Below are positions 34,850-40,668 of a DNA stretch of 40,668 nucleotides, in pieces. A model generated the notes under the pieces. The model worked only from the letters and a program-made list of their open reading frames with translations. It did no database searches and had not been told where the DNA came from. How positions within the stretch are numbered: the first letter of the stretch is position 1; every line of letters begins with the position of its first letter. The stretch is from Micromonospora endophytica (GTDB lineage Bacteria > Actinomycetota > Actinomycetes > Mycobacteriales > Micromonosporaceae), in assembly GCF_003236305.1 (NCBI RefSeq), contig NZ_POTX01000029.1, positions 1 to 40,668 on the forward strand. Reading direction: 5' to 3'. Made by a program: the position numbers and the translations under genes.

Positions 34850-37528
34850 ATGGGTCGGTGGCGGTTCGTAGGTCGCAGAGCGGAACTCGAACGTCTGCAC
34901 AAGGCGGTCACCGGAACACTCGGGCGGGGCATCTTCTTCACCGGCAACGCGGGCATCGGCAAGAGCCGGCTGTTGCGGGAGGGCGTGGACAGCCTCCCCG
35001 CCGAGGCGTACGCGGTCGGGTGGATCGCGGCCAGCGCCACCACCGCGGCGATGCCCTTCGGCGGCATGGTGCAGGTGCTGCCGGTCGAGCAGCCGCAGGG
35101 GCTCTCACCGGCGGGTGTCCTGCGGTGGGCCGTCGACCTGTTGCAGCAGCAGGCCGCGGGGCGGCGGATCGTGCTCACCGTGGACGACGCGCACCTGCTC
35201 GACCCGCCCACCGCCGCGCTGGTGCACCTGGTGGCCCGGACCGAGAACGCCTGCGTGGTGGGTACGCTGCGCAACGGCGAGCAGATCCCGCTGCCGATCC
35301 GCGCACTGTGGACCGACGATCTGGTCGAACACGCCGAGCTGAGCCCACTGGCCCCCGCCGAGACCGCCAGGCTGCTCACCGCGATCCTCGGCGGCCCGGT
35401 CGACGGCCGCACCGCGGATCGGCTCGGTGAACTGAGCGCCGGCAACCCGCTGCTGCTGCGCGAGCTGGTGCACGCCGCGCAGGGCACCGGGGAATTCACC
35501 GAGCGGTACGGGCTCTGGAATTGGACCGGCCGGCTGGAGCTGGCTCCCAGCCTGACCGATCTGATCGACATCCGGATCGGGCAGCTCAGCCACGGCGTAC
35601 GGTCCGTGGTCGAGCTGGTCGCCTTCGGCGAGCCGTTGGGCCTGCGCCTGCTCAACATGGTCGCGGAGGAGACCGACGTGGAGGCCGCCGAGGAGCGCGG
35701 GCTGATCACGATGGTCCACTCCGACCGGCGGCTCAACGTCCGGCTGGCCCATCCGCTCTACGGCGAGGTGGTGCGCCGGCAGTGCCCGGTCAGCCGGACC
35801 CGCCGGCTCCAGGCACACCTGGCCGACCTGCTGGAGGGGGTCGGCAAGCGGCGGCGGGAGGACCTGCTCCAGGTGGCGGTGTGGCGGTTGGACTCCGGCA
35901 CCGCGCAGGATCCGGCCATGCTGATCGCCGCGGCCGGGCAGGCGTTCGCGCGCTACGACGTACCGTTGGCGACCCGGCTGGCCCGCGCGGCGCTCGACAC
36001 CGGCGGCGGATTCGAGGCGGCCGAACTGCTGGCCAGCATCCTGATGTTCGCCGACCGGCCGGCCGAGGCGCTGGGGGTGCTCGACGCGGTCGCCACCGAC
36101 ACCTGTGACGAGGAGCGACTCAGCCGCTGGCTGACGGTCCGGGGCATGGTCAGCTACTGGGGGTTGAGCCAACCGGACGCAGTGGAGGAGATCGCCCGGC
36201 GCGGCACCGAGCTGACCGACCTCGCCGCTCAGGCCAGGCTCCGCGCCTTCGAAGCGATCATGCGCCTGCACCGGCTGGAAGCCCCAACCGCGCTCCGGCT
36301 CGCCCAGGGGGTGCTGGACCGGCCCGCGGCCAGCGTGGCCGCGCGCGAGCTGGCCCGCTGCACCATCGCTCACCTCCAGGCCGTGCAGGGTCGGCTGTGC
36401 CGCAGCGCGGCTGCGGTCGACCTGGTCCAGTTGAAGGCGGCCGACTGGCGGGCAGGCGCGCCGTACCTGCGATTGGCAGTGGAGCTGGCCCGGGGCACCC
36501 GGCTCGCCCTCTCCGGCGACCTGGCCGGCATCGACGCCCTGGGCGCCGACGAGTTCGCCGACCTGGCCGACCGGGGAGACTTCCGGCTCGGCAGCGGCTA
36601 CCTGACGATCCTGCGGGCGTACGCGGCCCGGCTGCGCGGGCGCAGCGACACCGCGATGCAGGCCGCGTTGAGCGCCTGCGCGATCCTGGCGACCAGCCGG
36701 GTCTACGCGGGGCTGGCGCAGGCGGAGCGGGCGCAGGCCGCCGCGCTGCGCGGCGACGCCAGGCAGGCGGTCGCGGCGATGGCCGAGGCCGACAACAGCC
36801 ACTCGCCGAACATGGCGGTGCTGTATCCGTGGCTGGAGCAGGCCCGGGCCACCACGCTCGCCGCCGGCGGTGACCTGTCCGGTGCCGTCGCCCACCTGCA
36901 CGAGCTGGTCGCTCGGCTGCGCGCCGACGGCTTCGCCGGACACGAGACGCTGGCGCTGCACGACCTCGTACGCCTGGGCGAGGCCGCCGCCCCGACCGGG
37001 CCCACCTGCTCCGACGGCAGCCGACGCACCGTCGCGCAGCGGTTGACGGAGCTGTCGGAGAAGGTCGACGGTGAGCTGTCCCCGCTGCTCGCCCGGCACG
37101 CCCGGGCGGCGGCCGACGGCTCGCCCGAGCAGCTGCTCCACGCCGCCGACAGCTTCATGACACTCGGGCTGGTGCTGCCCGCCGCGGAGGCGGCTGCCGT
37201 CGCCGTACGGCTGCTGCGCAAGCACCGCTCCCCGGCCCTCACGGCCGCCAACGAGCGGCTCGCCGTCCTGCTCGGCTGCTGTGACATCGTGCACACTCCG
37301 GCGCTGCGGGCGGTCGCCCCGACGTTGACCGAGCGGGAACGGCAGGTGGCCCGGCTCGCGGCGGACGGCGAGACCAGCCGCACCATCGCTCAGCTGCTCT
37401 TTCTCTCCGCCCGGACGGTGGAGAACCACCTCCAGCGGATCTACAGCAAGCTCGGCGTGACCGGTCGGGCCGAGCTGCGGGCCGCCCTACGGACGATCCC
37501 GGGCCACGACGACGCGGCGGCGACGTGA
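34850..37528 (+). CDS. large LuxR-family (LAL/MalT-type) regulator
   Basis: An 892-residue STAND ATPase regulator. The Walker A site is GNAGIGKS (32-39) and Walker B is in IVLTVDDAHLLD. NPLLLRELV is the sensor region. The middle (about 300-800) is an alpha-helical TPR-like repeat domain for ligand or partner sensing. The C-terminal LuxR HTH (about 825-880) has LTERERQVARLAADGETSRTIAQ and VENHLQRIYSKLGV (in pieces). Such proteins bind ATP, oligomerise on an inducer and activate transcription. Frame continues upstream as shadow; ATG 34850 matches the family start and has a -10 box 6 nt away. It is divergent from the dynamin-like gene. Confidence 0.92.
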   Translation: MGRWRFVGRRAELERLHKAVTGTLGRGIFFTGNAGIGKSRLLREGVDSLPAEAYAVGWIAASATTAAMPFGGMVQVLPVEQPQGLSPAGVLRWAVDLLQQQAAGRRIVLTVDDAHLLDPPTAALVHLVARTENACVVGTLRNGEQIPLPIRALWTDDLVEHAELSPLAPAETARLLTAILGGPVDGRTADRLGELSAGNPLLLRELVHAAQGTGEFTERYGLWNWTGRLELAPSLTDLIDIRIGQLSHGVRSVVELVAFGEPLGLRLLNMVAEETDVEAAEERGLITMVHSDRRLNVRLAHPLYGEVVRRQCPVSRTRRLQAHLADLLEGVGKRRREDLLQVAVWRLDSGTAQDPAMLIAAAGQAFARYDVPLATRLARAALDTGGGFEAAELLASILMFADRPAEALGVLDAVATDTCDEERLSRWLTVRGMVSYWGLSQPDAVEEIARRGTELTDLAAQARLRAFEAIMRLHRLEAPTALRLAQGVLDRPAASVAARELARCTIAHLQAVQGRLCRSAAAVDLVQLKAADWRAGAPYLRLAVELARGTRLALSGDLAGIDALGADEFADLADRGDFRLGSGYLTILRAYAARLRGRSDTAMQAALSACAILATSRVYAGLAQAERAQAAALRGDARQAVAAMAEADNSHSPNMAVLYPWLEQARATTLAAGGDLSGAVAHLHELVARLRADGFAGHETLALHDLVRLGEAAAPTGPTCSDGSRRTVAQRLTELSEKVDGELSPLLARHARAAADGSPEQLLHAADSFMTLGLVLPAAEAAAVAVRLLRKHRSPALTAANERLAVLLGCCDIVHTPALRAVAPTLTERERQVARLAADGETSRTIAQLLFLSARTVENHLQRIYSKLGVTGRAELRAALRTIPGHDDAAAT

Positions 37529-37532
37529 AACA

Positions 37533-37538
37533 TAGTCT
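37533..37538 (+). promoter_or_regulatory. -10 box of pncB (leaderless type)
   Basis: TAGTCT ends 6 nt before GTG 37545, just after the LuxR stop. The pncB mRNA may start at the GTG. No clear -35 box is visible. Confidence 0.5.
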
Positions 37539-37544
37539 GAGGGT

Positions 37545-38831
37545 GTGCAAACGCTTCGTCCCGCGCTGCTGACCGACCACTACGAGCTGACCATGGTCAG
37601 TGCCGCCCTGCGGGACGGCACGGCGGACCGTCCCTGCGTGTTCGAGGTTTTCACCCGCCGGCTGCCCGCCGGCCGCCGCTACGGCGTGGTCGCCGGCACC
37701 GCCCGGTTGATCGACCTGATCCGCGAGTTCCGCTTCGACCCGGCCGACATCGACTTCCTGCGTCGCACCCGCGTGATCGACGAGCCGGCCGCCGCCTGGC
37801 TCGCCGACTACCGGTTCACCGGCGACATCGACGGGTACGCCGAGGGTGAGCTGTTCTTCCCCGGCTCACCGATCCTGACCGTCTCCGGCACCTTCGCCGA
37901 GTGCGTGGTGCTGGAGACCCTGGTGCTCTCGGTGCTCAACCACGACTGTGCGGTGGCTGCCGCGGCGGCCCGGATGGTCACCGCGGCCCGGGGCCGGGCG
38001 CTCATCGAGATGGGTTCGCGGCGTGCCCACGAGGAGGCGGCGGTCGCGGCGGCTCGCTCGGCGTACCTGGCCGGCTTCCGGTACACCTCCAACCTGGCGG
38101 CCGGCCAGCGGTACGGCATCCCCACCGCGGGCACTGCCGCGCACGCGTTCACCCTGCTGCACGACGACGAGCGGGCAGCGTTCGCCTCGCAGGTCGCCAC
38201 GCTGGGCAAGGAGACCACGCTGCTTGTCGACACGTACGACATCAGCCAGGGCATCCGCAACGCGATCGAGGTGGCCGGGCCGGAGCTGCGGGCCATCCGG
38301 ATCGACTCCGGCGACCTGGCGGTGATCGCGCACCAGTCCCGCGAGCTGCTGGACTCGCTCGGCGCCACCGAAACCAAGATCATCGTTTCCGGTGACCTCG
38401 ACGAGTACGCCATCGCCGCACTGGCCGCCGAACCCGTGGACATGTACGGCGCGGGCACCGCAGTGGTCACCGGCTCCGGAGCGCCCACGGCCGGGCTGGT
38501 CTACAAACTGGTCGAGGTGGCGGGCCGCCCGGTGGTCAAGCGCTCCGAGCAGAAGGCCACCATCGGCGGGCGCAAGGTGGCCGTCCGGCGGCACAAGCCC
38601 ACCGGCACCGCCACCGAAGAGGTCATCGTCCCGCAGGGCGTGCCGGACCGGCACGCCAACGACCGGCTGCTGCAACGGTCGTACGTGGCCGACGGCGAGC
38701 CGGTGCCGCTGCCGACGCTCGACGAGTCGCGGGAGCACCTGCGCCAATGCCTGATCTCCATCCCGTGGGAGGGTCTGAAACTCTCCGCAGGTGACCCGGC
38801 GGTGCCGGTCGCCGTGGTGCCGGCCGACTGA
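37545..38831 (+). CDS. pncB: nicotinate phosphoribosyltransferase
   Basis: A 428-residue enzyme with LLTDHYELTM at the N-terminus, EMGSRRAHEEAA, DTYD, IRIDSGDLA and KRSEQKATIGG: the active-site segments of the NAPRTase family. It joins nicotinate and PRPP, with ATP, to make nicotinate mononucleotide in the NAD salvage route. The next gene, pncA, supplies nicotinate, and starts 14 nt after the stop. In Mycobacterium pncB1 lies beside clpS; here the LuxR and dynamin-like genes lie between them. Start GTG 37545 has no ribosome-binding site. Confidence 0.95.
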   Translation: MQTLRPALLTDHYELTMVSAALRDGTADRPCVFEVFTRRLPAGRRYGVVAGTARLIDLIREFRFDPADIDFLRRTRVIDEPAAAWLADYRFTGDIDGYAEGELFFPGSPILTVSGTFAECVVLETLVLSVLNHDCAVAAAAARMVTAARGRALIEMGSRRAHEEAAVAAARSAYLAGFRYTSNLAAGQRYGIPTAGTAAHAFTLLHDDERAAFASQVATLGKETTLLVDTYDISQGIRNAIEVAGPELRAIRIDSGDLAVIAHQSRELLDSLGATETKIIVSGDLDEYAIAALAAEPVDMYGAGTAVVTGSGAPTAGLVYKLVEVAGRPVVKRSEQKATIGGRKVAVRRHKPTGTATEEVIVPQGVPDRHANDRLLQRSYVADGEPVPLPTLDESREHLRQCLISIPWEGLKLSAGDPAVPVAVVPAD

Positions 38832-38845
38832 GAGGAGCGATCCCG

Positions 38846-39427
38846 GTGAGCAACGCGCTGATCATCGTCGACGTGCAGAAGGACTTCTGCGAGGGCGGAT
38901 CGCTGGCCGTGGCGGGGGGCGCGGGCGTGGCCGCCGGCATCTCCCGGCTGCTCGCCGCCGAGCCGGACCGCTGGGACCACGTGGTGGCGACCAAGGACTT
39001 CCACATCGACCCCGGCCTGCACTTCGCCGACTCGCCCGACTACGTGAGCACCTGGCCCCGGCACTGCGTGGTCGGCACCCCGGGCTCGGAGTTCCACCCC
39101 GAGCTGGCCACCGACCGGATCGAGGCCATCTTCCACAAGGGCGAGTACGCCGCCGCGTACTCGGGCTTCGAGGGGCACGCCGAGGACGGCGAGGGCCTGG
39201 CCGACTGGCTGCGGCGGCACGGGGTGGACCGGGTCGACGTGGTGGGCATCGCCACCGACCACTGCGTCCGGGCCACCGCCCTGGACGCCGCCCAGGAGGG
39301 CTTCGCCACCACGGTCCTGCTCGACCTCACCGCAGCCGTCGCGCCGGACACCACTGACGTCGCGCTGCGCGCCTTCGACGGGGCCGGAATCACCATGCAC
39401 GGCGCACCTGTGATCAGAGCCGCATGA
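38846..39427 (+). CDS. pncA: nicotinamidase
   Basis: A 193-residue isochorismatase-fold enzyme. The triad is D9 (IIVDVQKDF), K98 (FHKGE) and Cys140 (ATDHCVRAT); the metal ligands are D51, H53, H59 and H73 as in Mycobacterium PncA. It hydrolyses nicotinamide to nicotinate, and in mycobacteria activates pyrazinamide. GAGGAG lies just before start GTG 38846. It is co-transcribed with pncB, which uses its product. Confidence 0.95.
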   Translation: MSNALIIVDVQKDFCEGGSLAVAGGAGVAAGISRLLAAEPDRWDHVVATKDFHIDPGLHFADSPDYVSTWPRHCVVGTPGSEFHPELATDRIEAIFHKGEYAAAYSGFEGHAEDGEGLADWLRRHGVDRVDVVGIATDHCVRATALDAAQEGFATTVLLDLTAAVAPDTTDVALRAFDGAGITMHGAPVIRAA

Positions 39428-39450
39428 ACCGGTAATACGTTGCGGGTGTC

Positions 39451-39483
39451 GTACCTCCGGTCCAGGATGTCCGACGGAGGTAC
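39451..39483 (+). promoter_or_regulatory. inverted repeat covering the ribosome-binding site of the MFS gene
   Basis: GTACCTCCG (39451-39459) pairs with CGGAGGTAC (39475-39483), a perfect 9-bp stem with a 15-nt loop. The GGAGG ribosome-binding site (39476-39480) of the MFS gene lies in the 3' arm, so the folded RNA would block translation. TACGTT at 39436-39441 could be a -10 box starting the mRNA near 39448. As DNA it could also be an operator. Confidence 0.55.
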
Positions 39484-39491
39484 GGACCGAC

Positions 39492-40668
39492 GTGAACATG
39501 AAGCCTTACCGGGAGGCGCTCGCCCTACCCGGTCTGCGGTCGTTGCTGTTGGTGGCGGTCCTGGCCCGGATCCCACTGACCGCGGTCGGCGTCACGCTGA
39601 CGTTCTACGTCGTGCAGGACCTCGGGCGCGGCTACGGTGCGGCCGGTCTGGCCGGCGGCGCGATCACCGTCGGCGCGGCGATCGGCGGTCCTTTGCTCGG
39701 CCGCCTCGTCGACCAGGGCGGGCTGCGTCCGGTCCTGGTCCTCACCACCGTGGCCGAGGCGATCTTCTGGTTCACCGCGCCGCTGCTGCCGTACCCGGTG
39801 CTGGTGCCTGCCGCTCTCCTGGCCGGTCTGCTGGCGCTGCCGATCTTCTCGGTGATCCGGCAGTCCATCGCCGCACTGGTGCCGCCGGAGCAGCGCCGAC
39901 CGGCGTACGCGCTGGATTCGATGTCGGTCGAGCTGTCATTCATGATCGGTCCCGCGCTCGCCACCGTCGGCGTGACCATGATCTCGGCCCGCCTCACGCT
40001 CTACCTCGTCGGTGCCGGCATCGTCGCCGCCGGTGCCGTGCTCTGGCTGCTCAACCCGCCGGTACGCAGCGCCAGCGAGGCGGCCACCGGACCGCAGCCG
40101 AGAATCGCCCGCCGGCAGTGGCTCACCTCGCGCATGGTCGCCGTCTTCGCGGTGAGCGCCGCGGCCACCCTGGTGCTCGGCGGCACCGACGTGGCAGTCA
40201 TCGCCGTGCTGCGTGAGAACGGCGACACCGCCTTCACCGGCGTGGTGCTCTCCGTATGGGCGGTAGCGTCGCTTGTCGGCGGCTTCGCGTACGGCGCGAT
40301 CCACCGCTCCTTCTCCCCGGTCGCGCTGCTCGGCCTGCTGAGTCTGTGCACCATCCCGGTCGGGCTGGGCGGGTCACACTGGTGGCTGCTCTGCCTGGCG
40401 CTGATCCCCGCCGGGATGCTCTGCGCCCCCACCATCGCGGCCACCTCCGACGCGGTCAGCCGCCTCGCCCCGGCCAGCGTCCGCGGCGAGGCGATGGGGC
40501 TGCACGGCTCCGCGGTCACCGTCGGCATCGCCGTCGGCGCCCCACTGGCCGGCGCAGTGATCGACGCCTCGGCACCACTGTGGGGCTTCGCCGTCACCGG
40601 TGCCATCGGCGCCCTGGTAGCCCTCGTCGTGCTCCCCATCGAACTCCACCACCGCCGCACCCACACCC
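39492..40668 (+). CDS. MFS transporter, partial at window end
   Basis: About 392 residues are in the window and no stop is reached. The hydrophobic pattern shows about 11-12 helices in two halves with a basic, helical centre (about 195-215), as in 12-helix major facilitator proteins. The segment GPLLGRLVDQGGLRPVLVL after the second helix is the usual loop motif of drug/sugar exporters in this superfamily. The substrate is unknown. GTG 39492 and ATG 39498 are both in frame; the ribosome-binding site GGAGG is 11 nt before GTG. It follows pncA by 64 nt. Confidence 0.85.
   Translation, partial: MNMKPYREALALPGLRSLLLVAVLARIPLTAVGVTLTFYVVQDLGRGYGAAGLAGGAITVGAAIGGPLLGRLVDQGGLRPVLVLTTVAEAIFWFTAPLLPYPVLVPAALLAGLLALPIFSVIRQSIAALVPPEQRRPAYALDSMSVELSFMIGPALATVGVTMISARLTLYLVGAGIVAAGAVLWLLNPPVRSASEAATGPQPRIARRQWLTSRMVAVFAVSAAATLVLGGTDVAVIAVLRENGDTAFTGVVLSVWAVASLVGGFAYGAIHRSFSPVALLGLLSLCTIPVGLGGSHWWLLCLALIPAGMLCAPTIAATSDAVSRLAPASVRGEAMGLHGSAVTVGIAVGAPLAGAVIDASAPLWGFAVTGAIGALVALVVLPIELHHRRTHT

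Noticed and set aside
35105..37429. Long minus-strand open frame (774 codons) across the LuxR gene
   Set aside because: Antisense to a well-supported LAL regulator, with no recognisable domain.

Overview
The window is high-GC actinobacterial chromosome. It has many GTG starts and one TTG start, tightly overlapping genes, and a rph-rdgB / cysM-cysO-mec / clpS block in the order familiar from Mycobacterium. Combined with an arabinosyltransferase-like protein but no mycolate genes, this points to Micromonosporaceae, most likely Micromonospora or a close relative. That assignment is inference from gene content and style; no marker gene fixes the species.

Layout. (1) 1-3505: a tRNA-Leu(UAG), a GNAT acetyltransferase, a secreted expansin, a MOSC-domain protein and a SAM methyltransferase. 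(2) 3541-18426: a wall or exopolysaccharide region. It has an LCP ligase, a polyprenyl-phosphate sugar-1-phosphate transferase, a DUF1800-DUF1501 pair, an AftA-like arabinofuranosyltransferase, and a five-gene operon of four glycosyltransferases plus one long protein that joins a Wzx flippase to a Wzy/O-antigen-ligase domain. The start codons in this operon overlap the preceding genes by 14, 4, 10 and 1 nt. (3) 18431-19705: a membrane protein with half a kinase N-lobe outside and a Cys-containing C-terminal domain across the membrane. (4) 19881-27769: a histidine-utilisation operon, rpiR-type regulator, hutU, an M20 amidohydrolase, hutF, hutI, hutH. (5) 27870-32982, minus strand: rdgB, rph, a metallo-beta-lactamase-fold hydrolase, cysM, cysO, mec, DUF2017, clpS. 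(6) 33119-37528: a divergent pair, a degenerate dynamin-like GTPase and a large LuxR (LAL) regulator. (7) 37545-40668: pncB and pncA (NAD salvage), then an MFS transporter that runs off the window.

How the parts work together. The polysaccharide genes form a complete route: priming on a lipid carrier, sugar addition, flipping, polymerisation and ligation to the wall by LCP. AftA suggests an arabinose-containing product. Two promoters, in front of the LCP gene and the glycosyltransferase operon, share a GGACCCCG box and a TAGCATCACCG box at identical spacing, and aftA has a weaker match, which suggests shared control. The hut operon covers every step to N-formylglutamate, but its dedicated deformylase HutG is absent; the M20 enzyme sits where that activity is needed. 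The cysM-cysO-mec block is the protein-thiocarboxylate cysteine pathway, but here CysO continues 25 residues beyond its diglycine, so it would need trimming, plausibly by the adjacent JAMM protease Mec.

Several genes appear to be leaderless, with TAnnnT 6-7 nt before the start codon (LCP, DUF1800, rpiR, mec, luxR, pncB). The most unusual items are the Wzx-Wzy fusion with an internal ribosome-binding site and start, the extended CysO, the repeat element that supplies both the hutU stop and the next gene's start, and the half-kinase and pseudo-GTPase proteins. Everything here was read from sequence by eye; no database search was done.
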